NCBI GenBank assembly: GCA_019279435.1
Contig: JAAALK010000079.1
Span: forward strand, 62,196,330 to 62,260,329
DNA: 64,000 bases
From: Zizania palustris
Lineage: Eukaryota; Streptophyta; Magnoliopsida; Poales; Poaceae
Direction: 5' to 3'
Under the pieces are notes generated by a model. It had not been told where the DNA came from and searched no databases. It saw only the letters and a program-made list of their open reading frames with translations. The stretch's first letter is position 1. Every line of letters begins with the position of its first letter. The translations under genes were made by a program, and so were the position numbers. This document shows, piece after piece, positions 1 through 9,287 of the stretch.

Positions 1-846
1 GCCTATGTCTCCTCCTCGTGCCCAAGCGCCTTTGCGTCTGCCTCCTTCTTTGAATCTGGTGGCCCACCCCTCAAGCAAACCAAAATGCTAGATCTCTGGG
101 ATTGGGTGGTATGTCCCCATTGCGCCGCCCAAAACCGTGTGTCGGTGGCTGTCGGGAACCCCGCACTATCCCAGATCTCTGTACGACCGATGTGATGAGA
201 CGAGAGGAGGTAAGAGCAGTCGTCAATGAGTAGTCCATCCAAGTGTTGCTTCTTCATTTTTTTTTCTCCACCTTGTTATACAAAGGGGGAAATAGGATTA
301 GAGGGAGTAAAGTATAGTTGAGTACCTTATATCAAAGAACTTTCTTGAAAAACTATTGCGGTATGGTTAATAACTAGTATGTCATCTGCATGTTCTTCAT
401 GATCAGATCATATTCTTTTTGTATATGCATTACAACACATATTTATCACATGAATCAATCTGAACTAATCTTAGTGTATTGTGATGTCTTCCTATTATCT
501 CAAAGGTTGCCCAAACTTCTTAGGTATTTTTTATCTTGACATTAGTAAGTTTGTGCTCTACATTCAAATATCAATTGTTGCCGAGGATTGGGATCTTGTT
601 TTAAAGAATCGAAATTTACTAACCTAGACAAACAATTTTATAGTTGATTCTAATTCACCGTAGAATCACTCCTTCAAATAGTCCCATACGGAATATGAGT
701 CGTCCGTTGGTCGTTTTAGACTTATCAAGTCCTTCTCATATAACTTATGTCACTATTTCCTAAATATAAGTCAAACAATTATAATATAAAACAAATCAAG
801 TTCTATGCAAAAGCAGGGAGATCAAACTGTAGTATTGACCCTATCT
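1..846. other. Intergenic, no gene recognised
   Basis: AT-rich after about position 260. An 84-residue open frame at 3-257 on the minus strand resembles no family I know. The right border is the end of the LINE poly-A tract, seen as a T run at 848-854 on this strand. Confidence 0.4.
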
Positions 847-864
847 ATTTTTTTGATGAAAATC

Positions 865-883
865 AGTAGGAGAGGCTCCTACT
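865..883 (-). repeat. 3'-terminal hairpin of the LINE
   Basis: Perfect 8-bp arms (agtaggag and ctcctact) around a 3-nt loop, 10 bp from the A tract at the element's 3' end. Such stem-loops at L1-type 3' ends are thought to be recognised by the element's own reverse transcriptase; that role here is inferred. Confidence 0.6.
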
Positions 884-938
884 AAGATTTTGAATTAAAT
901 GAAAAAGCAGAACTTACAAGTAGGGCAAGGGTGAGAGG

Positions 939-3900
939 TTACAACGTAGCATGAAGGGACTCCAACCAGGAGCCAATAGAGAATCTCAGAGAGGGGGAGA
1001 ATCTACTAGATTGATTAGAAAAAATTACATAGAAGAGATTCAGCCAGGAAGAAAACGAGGGGGGAATCCCATCGAAGATACATTTGTTTCTTACTAGCCA
1101 AATAGCCCAAGCACCAATGTTGATCACCTCCATGGCAAAGGTTCTGGATAGTGCCGCCCTGGCGGCAGCAATCTTGAGATGTATTGACGGATCATCCAGC
1201 CAGTAGATTCGCAGAAAGTTCCAGCAGCGACGACTGAATGTGCACTCAAAGAAAAGGTGGCGGGTAGTTTCCTCCGATCCAAGGGAGCAAAGCTGGCATT
1301 CTCCCGACTCCTCTGTGGGGAGGATGCGCCGCCATTTCAGCAAGTTTTTCGAGGAGAGGCGGTCAACCAGCACAAGCCAGAAGAAAACTTTGAGCTTGCT
1401 GGAGCATTTGGACTTCCAAAGCCAAGAAAAAACCTTAGGGGGGTTGGGTTGCTGAAAGTGGTGATTGTAGAACTTTTTAGGAGTGAAGGTGGAGGAGTTC
1501 CAAATGAGGGGCCAGGAGTCTGGGGCCGGCTGAAGGGGATGTATTCTCTCAGTGAGAGTGCTAAGAATTTGGAATTCAGCGAAGGCTTCGGCTGAAAGGG
1601 GGATGGCAAAATGGTCGGCAAGGTGAGGTAGGGAGAAGAAGTGGTGGACAGAGAAGGCGGGGTTTGAGGCAAAGGAGAAGAGTCTTGGAAGTAGGAGCTT
1701 CAAAGGGAACTGAAGCCAGCAGTCGTGCCAGAAGGACACAGAGCGACCATTGCCTATCGAAGGGCGAGCAATACCAAGGAAGAGGGGTGAAAGCTTGATG
1801 ATGTCTCTCCACCAGCAGGAGCCTCTGGGAGGACCGATTGTCGGCGAGAAAGAAGAGGAGTAGTAGTGTTTCCAAACGAGGTCAACCCAGGGAATGTTTT
1901 GGTGAGTGACAAATTTGTGGAGGTGCTTGAGTAAGAGGGCAGTGTTCTGCGTGCGGAGGTTAATGACCCCGAGTCCTCCCATCCTTTTGGGCTGACAAAC
2001 TAGTTGCCAGTTGGCTTTAGGTAGCGATGAGGAGTTGGTGTTGAAACCTCTCCAGAGGCAGTTTCGTCGCGCGCGATCGATCTGCTTGATGAGTCGTATG
2101 GGAAGTTTGAAGGAGCACATAGCATAGGTGGGGAGAGCGGAGAGGACGGAGTTGACAATCTGCAGCTTGCCCGCCATGGAGAGGCAGAGGGAAGTGTGTG
2201 CGAGACGCCGCTCAACTCTGTCCAGAAGAAAGGTGAAGTCCGCAAATTTGGGTTTATGAAGGCCGAGGGGAAGTCCTAGATAGGTGAAAGGGAAGGAGTC
2301 AAGAGAGCACCCGAAAGTTGCCGCGAGAATGCGAGCCTGATCGTCCGAGACATTAATTGGGATGAGACTGGATTTGCCGAAGTTGACATGAAGCCCCGTG
2401 GACGAGGAGAAGGTATTGATGAGGGCTTTGAAGAAAAGGATGTTCTTTTGGTCTGCCTCCAGGAAGATCATGGTATCGTTGGCATACTGAATGATAGGGA
2501 AGTCAGTGCCGACAGGGTGGCAGGCCGAGGGGTGGATGAAGCCCAACGAAGCAGCGCGATTAGTGATGTGCTGCAAGAGATCAGCCGCGATAATGAAGAG
2601 AAGAGGGGATAAGGGATCCCCTTGTCTAACTCCCCTTTTGCAGTGGAAGAATTTTCCCGGGGAGCCGTTAAGTAAGACTGCAGAGTGACCGGAGGAGAGA
2701 ATTGCCTGTATCCAACGAAGCCATTTAGGGGGAAATCCCAGGTGGAAGAGCATGAGGATGATGGTGGAGTGTTCTATGGTGTCAAAGGCCTTCTCGAAGT
2801 CTAGCTTCAGGATGACAGAGGCTTTCTTGGAGGATTTGCAGAGGTTGGAGTATTCAAGAGACCAGGCCAAGCAGTCCTGAATGGATCTGTTCTTAATGAA
2901 GCCATATTGGTTGGGGTGGATGATCGAAGTAATAATAGGTTGGAGACAATTAGCAAGGATTTTGGTGAAGAGTTTAATCGAGGTGTTGAGAAGGGAGATG
3001 GGCCTGTAGTCCTGAGCGTTGGTAGAATCGGGTTTTTTGGCAATGAGTGTGATATAAGATCCATTAATGGGCTGGAGATCAATGTGCTGCGAGGAAGAAA
3101 GGTGGCGACCGATAGCATGAAAGTCTTCTTTGATGATGGGCCAACAGGTTTTGAAGAAGAGCCCATTGAAACCGTCCGGCCCGGGGGCTTTTTCAGAGGG
3201 GAGATTGTTTACAACTGAGTCGATTTCTGCGGCCGAAAGATCCGCAGCTAAGTGGGCCAGGTTGTTGTGCCGGGCCACCAGGGAGGCCAGATCGAAGACC
3301 ATTGGTGGATGCGAAGAGAAGCCCGTTTTTGAGAGGAAAAAATCCAGGAAGACCTCAGCTTTGTCTTCCTCGGAGCGGGCCCAGTCTCCAGCAGGAGTTT
3401 GAATGGCGGGAATGTTGTTTTGGCGCCTTCTGGAGCTAGCAGCGGCGTGAAAGAATTTTGTGGATTCATCTCCTAATTTTGTCCAACGAATGGTGTAACG
3501 CTGCTTCCAATACGTGTTTTTAATTTGAAGAAGGGACGAAGTGTGGGATTTGAGCAGTCTCCTGAAGTTTCTTTCTTGGACGGACAACGCCCGATGTTCT
3601 TCAGTGAAGTCAAGAAGGTTGAGGATGATGGTTGAGTTGCGAATCCAGGAGTCGAAAAGGCCCATGCGCTTGCTCCAACGGGACAAGGATTTTTGGAGAG
3701 ATTTCAATTTGCAAGCGATGTTGAGGATGGGGTCCTGGGGGAAGGTGCCATTGTTCCAACTGGATTGGACGACGTTGGCGAAACCGGGGAGCTTCGTCCA
3801 GAAATTTTCGAACCGAAAGACAGGGGAGTGAGCAAAGGCGGAACCAATGCGGACTAAGCAGGGGCAGTGGTCCGAAGCAGTGTTAGGGAGAGCACTGAAG

Positions 3901-4631
3901 GTGGTGTTAGGGAAAGAGTGTATCCAGTGGGTCGATGAGAGACACCAATCAAGCTGGATGAGGAGAGGGGAAGGCTGCATATTGCTCCAGGTGAACTGAC
4001 GATTGTTTAGGTGGATTTCCAATAAACCTTGTTGACTGATGATGTTGTTGAAGAGCATCATTTTAGATAAGTTGGGGCGACCTTGGTTGCGATTGTAAGG
4101 GGAGCGGTAGAGGTTGAAGTCGCCCACAAAGAGCCAGTCATCGGTTTGAAGGATGCGGATATTGGCGAGCCAATCAGTGAAGGAAGGCCTATCCAGAACC
4201 CGGCAGGGACCGTAGATGTTGGAGAGGGTCCAACGCCTGCCATTGGAGACTGATAGGAAAGAAACTGTGAGCTGGTGCTGGGAGGACGAAATCGTGGCAC
4301 CAGAGAACAGCGAGCTATTCCAGACGATGAACAGCCCACTCGAGGCACCGAGAGAGGGCACAAAGACAAATTGGTCGAAGCGTTTGGGGAGGAAGTGTCG
4401 GACAGTAGAGTGATCAAAGGTGGACATTTTGGTTTCCTGCAAACAGATAATGTTGGGGCGGCAGGAATTGACTAGATTTCTAATTGCAAGGCGTTTGGGG
4501 TGCACATTAAGGCCGCGGATGTTCCAGCTGAGTATTCTCCAATCGCGATGAAAATGCATGAGCCGAATGCAAAGTTGAGTAGTGCATGGCGAACCCGGCA
4601 AAGCCAGGGCGTGGGGAAATAAGAGGAACAA
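939..4631 (-). CDS. LINE ORF2: endonuclease and reverse transcriptase
   Basis: Uninterrupted 1230-codon frame. An N-terminal APE-type endonuclease shows the motifs SWNIRGLN, CLQETK, VGDFN and ASDHCP. The reverse transcriptase follows, with KAPGPDGF, YRPISLLN, LDFEKAFD, GVRQGDPLSPLLF and a YAND box at residues 716-719. The C-terminus has a zf-RVT-like zinc-binding region (CQLC, then HLFFEC). The family expectation at the active site is YADD or FADD. Here the first Asp, one of the metal-binding residues, reads Asn (codon AAC at 2480-2478), so the enzyme is probably inactive even though the frame is open. The start methionine lies 108 bp past the ORF1b stop; translation by reinitiation is assumed, not shown. 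Confidence 0.92.
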   Translation of the reverse strand: MFLLFPHALALPGSPCTTQLCIRLMHFHRDWRILSWNIRGLNVHPKRLAIRNLVNSCRPNIICLQETKMSTFDHSTVRHFLPKRFDQFVFVPSLGASSGLFIVWNSSLFSGATISSSQHQLTVSFLSVSNGRRWTLSNIYGPCRVLDRPSFTDWLANIRILQTDDWLFVGDFNLYRSPYNRNQGRPNLSKMMLFNNIISQQGLLEIHLNNRQFTWSNMQPSPLLIQLDWCLSSTHWIHSFPNTTFSALPNTASDHCPCLVRIGSAFAHSPVFRFENFWTKLPGFANVVQSSWNNGTFPQDPILNIACKLKSLQKSLSRWSKRMGLFDSWIRNSTIILNLLDFTEEHRALSVQERNFRRLLKSHTSSLLQIKNTYWKQRYTIRWTKLGDESTKFFHAAASSRRRQNNIPAIQTPAGDWARSEEDKAEVFLDFFLSKTGFSSHPPMVFDLASLVARHNNLAHLAADLSAAEIDSVVNNLPSEKAPGPDGFNGLFFKTCWPIIKEDFHAIGRHLSSSQHIDLQPINGSYITLIAKKPDSTNAQDYRPISLLNTSIKLFTKILANCLQPIITSIIHPNQYGFIKNRSIQDCLAWSLEYSNLCKSSKKASVILKLDFEKAFDTIEHSTIILMLFHLGFPPKWLRWIQAILSSGHSAVLLNGSPGKFFHCKRGVRQGDPLSPLLFIIAADLLQHITNRAASLGFIHPSACHPVGTDFPIIQYANDTMIFLEADQKNILFFKALINTFSSSTGLHVNFGKSSLIPINVSDDQARILAATFGCSLDSFPFTYLGLPLGLHKPKFADFTFLLDRVERRLAHTSLCLSMAGKLQIVNSVLSALPTYAMCSFKLPIRLIKQIDRARRNCLWRGFNTNSSSLPKANWQLVCQPKRMGGLGVINLRTQNTALLLKHLHKFVTHQNIPWVDLVWKHYYSSSFSPTIGPPRGSCWWRDIIKLSPLFLGIARPSIGNGRSVSFWHDCWLQFPLKLLLPRLFSFASNPAFSVHHFFSLPHLADHFAIPLSAEAFAEFQILSTLTERIHPLQPAPDSWPLIWNSSTFTPKKFYNHHFQQPNPPKVFSWLWKSKCSSKLKVFFWLVLVDRLSSKNLLKWRRILPTEESGECQLCSLGSEETTRHLFFECTFSRRCWNFLRIYWLDDPSIHLKIAAARAALSRTFAMEVINIGAWAIWLVRNKCIFDGIPPSFSSWLNLFYVIFSNQSSRFSPSLRFSIGSWLESLHATL

Positions 4632-4738
4632 ACCGGCAACGAAAGTAGAATAGTGCCGCCATCAGGACGAAGCCCAACAGCACAGAGAGCAAAGTGTAGC
4701 CAACAGAACAAGCAAAATAGAAAGTCCATAGCGGGCCA

Positions 4739-6340
4739 TTAACAGGATGCCCGACAAAAGCTTGAAGGAGGAGCTTCATCAAAGGAGGTCGGTGGCCTAG
4801 GTAGCTTGGGCTGGGCCAGGCGCGACCCTGTCCGCAGGAGTCGACTCCGGGCCATCCGAGTCGCTGGCAAGAAGGGAAGCAGTGGTGACTTTAGAGGCAG
4901 GAACACCACAAAGAGAGCAGGCTGAGTGTTGAATCTGCTGGATTGAAAGAGAGGGAAGAATGGAATTGGACCTTGAGATGTTGATGAAGTCTTCAATAGC
5001 TGGAAAGGCTTGGATGGAGGGGCCTGCCTTGTCGGAGTGGATGTTTCGCTTGAATCCCAAAGACTTGATTTTGAGCCGAAGGCTCCGCCTGAGATCTTTG
5101 TCCGATAAAGGGGTCTTGTTCTTGCGAGGAACACCCGTGGCGACAGGGGTCGACTGAGACGGCAGGACGACAGGAGCCGAAGCCGACGGCCCAGCAGCCT
5201 TCGGGCGCCTGGAGTAGACGAGCCTGATGGGGGGCCGCAGGGGCAGCGGAGGAGCTTGCGGGGGGTCTTGAGCAGCCGGGAGGTGTATAGGGAGGATGAG
5301 ATTGACTTGACCGGCGTCGTCCGTTGGGGCGGGAGGTGGCGACTGCGGGGGGGAGGCACCGCCAGGACAACCTCCATGGAAGAATCGGAGGAAATGCCCG
5401 AAGCCGCCTCACTGTTCTCTTCGGCCCCAGCCTCGGGAACCATGGGTTCGAGATCCTCCTGGTCGAGGTGGAAGAGGTGGAGTTGCTCTTCTTCTTCCGC
5501 AAGGTTGGCACCCGGCAAGTCATGTGGAAAGTGCGGAGGGTGCCATTGGTCTACCAGCGGGCCGAAGAGCTGCTGATCGGCCCAGTGTTGCACCCATTCC
5601 GGTTCGCCTGGCTGGACCGGCTCCAGGAAGGGGTGAGGGTTGCCGTTGTTTGGAGGGGTCGGGTCCTCGTCGCTCGGCCAGTGATCAGGGAGGTCAGACT
5701 GAAGGAGGACCACCGGGAAGGTCCAGGAGCGGCCAGCTTCGTCCAACTCTCGGCCGTGTTTGACAGTGAGACTTCTGGGCACGTCGAGATCATCATCGTA
5801 GAGGACCTTGACAAGAACCCTAGCGAAGCTGGGGTCTTGTGTGTGCCAGAACAGGAGCTGACCGAAGGACGAGCAAATTTGTTGCAGGAAGTCGAGGGAC
5901 TTGAGGTCCAGGGGGTAGCCTAGGAACATGAACCACCCAGCGCGCGCAAACGGCGCTTGCTTGCAGTTCTTGGCTTCGTTGTGCTTAACGAAGCGAATCA
6001 TCCGATCGTGGACGACGAAGGGCGGGGAGTTGACAATAAAGTCCCGTTCGACGATATCACCGAACTTGAAGATCCCAACTCCCAGAGGATGGAGGCTGTA
6101 TCTGTCCACTTGGAGGAGCAGGTTGTTGACGACATGGTGGCGGATGGCGATCAGGAGGTTCATCCGATCACCAGGGGGGACGACACCATCACACTCGGCA
6201 AGGGCGAAACTCTCATGACGGGGGATGATGTCCCCAGAGAGTGCGACATTGGCCCGTTGCTTTCGCAGCTGGCCGCCACCATCCCGGAGAGTGCCGCCGA
6301 AAGGGAGGAAGGGGAGAGGGTTCACCGGAAAGTTGGCCAT
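4739..6340 (-). CDS. LINE ORF1b, DUF7597-like protein
   Basis: Open frame of 533 codons directly upstream of ORF2. Residues about 50-230 resemble the grass LINE-associated domain I know as DUF7597, with the landmarks VNSPPFVVHDRMIRFVKH, GWFMFLGYPLDL and ARVLVKVLYDDD. The C-terminal part is Pro/Ser-rich and acidic and probably disordered. I see no CCHC zinc knuckle. In such elements ORF1 products bind RNA with ORF2. This reading frame starts after the broken upstream part at 6564-7548, so it may be an independent ORF or the remainder of a longer ORF1. Confidence 0.6.
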   Translation of the reverse strand: MANFPVNPLPFLPFGGTLRDGGGQLRKQRANVALSGDIIPRHESFALAECDGVVPPGDRMNLLIAIRHHVVNNLLLQVDRYSLHPLGVGIFKFGDIVERDFIVNSPPFVVHDRMIRFVKHNEAKNCKQAPFARAGWFMFLGYPLDLKSLDFLQQICSSFGQLLFWHTQDPSFARVLVKVLYDDDLDVPRSLTVKHGRELDEAGRSWTFPVVLLQSDLPDHWPSDEDPTPPNNGNPHPFLEPVQPGEPEWVQHWADQQLFGPLVDQWHPPHFPHDLPGANLAEEEEQLHLFHLDQEDLEPMVPEAGAEENSEAASGISSDSSMEVVLAVPPPRSRHLPPQRTTPVKSISSSLYTSRLLKTPRKLLRCPCGPPSGSSTPGARRLLGRRLRLLSSCRLSRPLSPRVFLARTRPLYRTKISGGAFGSKSSLWDSSETSTPTRQAPPSKPFQLLKTSSTSQGPIPFFPLFQSSRFNTQPALFVVFLPLKSPLLPFLPATRMARSRLLRTGSRLAQPKLPRPPTSFDEAPPSSFCRASC

Positions 6341-6563
6341 GGTGGGAGGGGGAAGTGGGAGAGGGACCGAGGAGGAGAAGAGGACGATGGAGGACGGAGA
6401 GTGGGGGGGGCGGGGGTGCTAAGGAAGCTGGAGCAACTTTCAAGGTAGGCGGGAGTGGAAACGGCAGGGGGCAAATTGCAGTGGGGGGGCTGGAGGGGGG
6501 TGAAAATACAGGGGGAGCCGGGACAGAGTGGCAGGAGGGCGAGAGGGAAAGGGGAGAGGAAAA

Positions 6564-7548
6564 CTAGTGGGTAGGAAGAAAAAGACCCGGCTGACGGGAG
6601 CCATAAATGCGGGGCAGCGGAGGGGACACAGGCGTGACCGGTGGCGAGCCCAAGGCGGCGGGGGGAGATGGGCGAAGAGACAGATCACGATTCAGACGAG
6701 AGAAGATATGGCCTAGAGGGATTTGGCGAAGAGGGGCCGGAGAGGGAACAGTATCAGATGAGGCGCCCGAGGAGAACTTGCCGAGGATGGAGGGTTTGGC
6801 ACTGTTCAATTTGAAAACGGTATTGGCCGAGGGAGGAGAAGGGGGGGCTTTGTCGGAGACAGAGCGGCAGGGCGCAAGACGGTGGGAGAAAGAAGGGCAG
6901 GCAAAAAGGGGGCAGGAGATGGAGCCCACCAGAATCGACGGAGGGCGGGGGGAGACAGAAGGCTTAGGGTTCATGCCGAAGACGGTGATCTTGTCCGAGA
7001 AGGAGACCTTTCGGCGAGGGCAGGGGGAAACAGGGGGGACGGGGACGCCTCAGCAGAGGACGATGACTAGGGAGAGGCGGAGGACGACGAGCAGGAGTCC
7101 AACTGGCCTCTTCCTCAACGTTCCAACGGGCGACTTCACGGGGCCAATCAGGGCCACCATCACGCCAGAGGTGGAAGTAAACATCGAAGTGATCAGTGAT
7201 GATCCTTCGGAGACGAACGATGGAGAGGCCAACCGCTTTCGAAAAAACCGAAAACCGAAAGTGCCTCTCTTGGACAAACGAGACATGGAACCCTGCCAGA
7301 GAGCCGCCTAGACAGGCGAGCAGGGCCATGCTAACGGAAGAGACGGTTAGCCGGAAGGTGAAACGCCGGAAAACCGCAAGAAGAGAGAAGGAGCCCACCG
7401 GAGAGGAGGAGGGGTGATGAACTGGGGAGGAGAAGCGAGAGAAAATGGAGCGCTGGAACACACAACCCGGCGAGAAGTCCCAGGGCTCTACCAGCTCCCT
7501 GAGGGAGGGATCCCGGTCGAGCTCGACCAAACGCAGAACAGGGGCCAT
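6564..7548 (-). pseudogene. LINE ORF1 5' part, frameshifted
   Basis: Two overlapping minus-strand frames, 6964-7548 and 6564-6974, look like successive parts of one grass LINE ORF1. The first carries a block seen in these proteins (FSVFSKAVGLSIVRLRRII followed by DHFDVYFHLW). The second resumes with a sensible reading upstream of its own Met (FSDKITVFGMNPKPS), which implies a frame change around 7000-7090. The second frame stops before ORF1b. The region is very GC-rich, so long open frames on the other strand are composition shadows. Confidence 0.5.
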
Positions 7549-7643
7549 CAGCGGGAGAGCCGTTGACCGGACAGCGGAGACACAGGAAAACTAACCCGGA
7601 GGAAGAGGTCATGGCGCAGGTCGGAGTAGCGGGCCGCAGGTTC

Positions 7644-7685
7644 CGGCGGAGAGGGAAACGAGAGCGGCGGAGAGGGAAACGAGAG
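7644..7685. repeat. Perfect 21-bp tandem duplication at LINE 5' end
   Basis: The unit cggcggagagggaaacgagag occurs at 7644-7664 and again at 7665-7685 with no mismatch. It lies at the 5' border of the LINE, where some elements carry repeated promoter units. That role is only a guess. Confidence 0.7.
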
Positions 7686-7690
7686 TGGGA

Positions 7691-9287
7691 GCATATAAAA
7701 TATATTTAACTTATTTTAGACAATATTATGAAATTTCTTTTTGCACGCATATATTGATTAGAGCTATGATTTACAAAGGCAACTTGCTAGTTTACACATT
7801 TATTGATATTGACTAGTTTTAGGGTACCAAATCGTCGGTTTGTCATGGCCAAATCCCTCCACATGAATCCCTATTTCTCAACCACTATTGTATAAGAGTC
7901 CAACTCTTATAAGTCATTGATTCATTTCTTGATCAATGGTTAAGATTGCTCCACTTTTATGAGTGGAATAAAAACCCTAGCCTCCACAAGAGTGAGCAGC
8001 TAAAACTAGTAAGCAAGAACACAAGGGAGGAGAAGAGAGGGTGATGGAGTAGAAGAAGAGTTAAATCCAGTATGGTCCGGTGGCTTCTACACGGTCCTCA
8101 TCAAGTGTGGCTAAATGCTCAAATGTGATTGGATTAGCACCAAATTTTGTGCGTTCGTTCTACACTTAGGGCACTTAAATTTGGTATGTTTGTGTTAGGA
8201 TTGATTAAGTGAAGTATTAGATTTGAGCAAGGGTTTATTAGCTATTGCGACTGCAGTTTTCAACATGAATCAGTTCTGGTAATATGTCGGTTTGAAGAGG
8301 TAAACGATGTCCGATTGAGCTGATCTTTTGACAGCTTAGGGGACTCATAGACCTTCATTTCTATTTAGTTTCGTGATGTTTGCTTCTATAGTTTAGGTGA
8401 TATTAGCTGAATATCGAAGGAGACAAAACATGTCTTTATCTGCTTGTCTAATATACCTCTTGTTTATTATCTTATGGTTAGCGTTGTTGATGTCAAGGGT
8501 ATCACTTGATGATATTATTGATGCTATAATGTACCTCTAGATGTTCTAGGAAAGGGTATCACTTGCTGATATTATTGATGCTATGATGTACCTCTAGATG
8601 TTCTATGAAAGACTCCATTTGTACCCATTATGATAATAGTGAAAACTGACTTTTGGTCCCATGGTTTTTAGTTCAATGAGGGATGCAGATGAGGGATTGA
8701 TTTATGTGTGAAATATAATTGTTGTTTTGGTAAATTGATATTTTGTATACAGTGATTTTGTTCAACCCCAACAAATTGATGGTAACATGTCTAATCAACC
8801 ATAATTCCGAGGCAACGTCGCATTGTGCATAACATGGTAGACAAGGCAAATCCAACTGGTTCGACATAGATGATAAACGTATCGATGTTATTAGGAAACT
8901 CTGATTCCTGTATTTGGCACCCAATGACTAATCTAGCAAACGCAATTTCAGCCACCAGGAACCAGGTGCGCATGCAACAGCAACCAGATCACAAGCATTT
9001 GTCCTGCGCTAACTTAGGATATATAGGCAAGCAAAGAGGAATTTCAGCAACATACACATCGGTGAAGCCTTCAGACTTCCCACAGATGTAAATGACATCG
9101 AGACAGAGAGACGGGTAGCTATCTAAGCAGTAGAGTAGAGATTAGTTTCTTCCAAAACACGATATGTTTAGCTAGGTGTAAACCATGCAACCAGAATACT
9201 TGGAGCCGACGACCAAACGGTTTCCCATCGTTTGCAAAACACTAAACCAGACGCTTCATGGTGTCCCCTCGCAAAACGATCGGCCCT
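7691..9287. other. Intergenic and 3' region of Argonaute copy A
   Basis: No coding potential recognised. The right part, from roughly 8.7 kb to 9287, probably includes the 3' UTR of Argonaute copy A, whose stop codon is at 9288-9290. A 57-bp tandem duplication at 8497-8610 is the only internal structure I found. Confidence 0.5.
8497..8610. repeat. 57-bp tandem repeat, two copies
   Basis: Units 8497-8553 and 8554-8610 share the core gatattattgatgcta and then gtacctctagatgttcta. Only a few substitutions separate them, so the duplication is recent. No function is apparent. Confidence 0.8.

Larger units (their letters stand above)
847..7690 (-). mobile_element. Non-LTR retrotransposon (plant LINE, L1 type)
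   Basis: The element reads on the minus strand: 5' end near 7690, ORF1 region 7548-4739, ORF2 4631-939, then a short 3' UTR with a terminal hairpin and a short A tract (T run at 848-854). The order ORF1, APE endonuclease, reverse transcriptase and C-terminal zinc-binding region is standard for plant L1 elements. I looked for a target-site duplication beside the A tract and beyond 7690 and found none, so the 5' border is approximate. The long open ORF2 suggests a fairly recent insertion, yet ORF1 is frame-broken and the RT active site is altered. Confidence 0.9.

Noticed and set aside
847..7690. LINE target-site duplication
   Set aside because: The sequence beside the A tract (tagatagggtcaat on the minus strand) does not recur beyond 7690.
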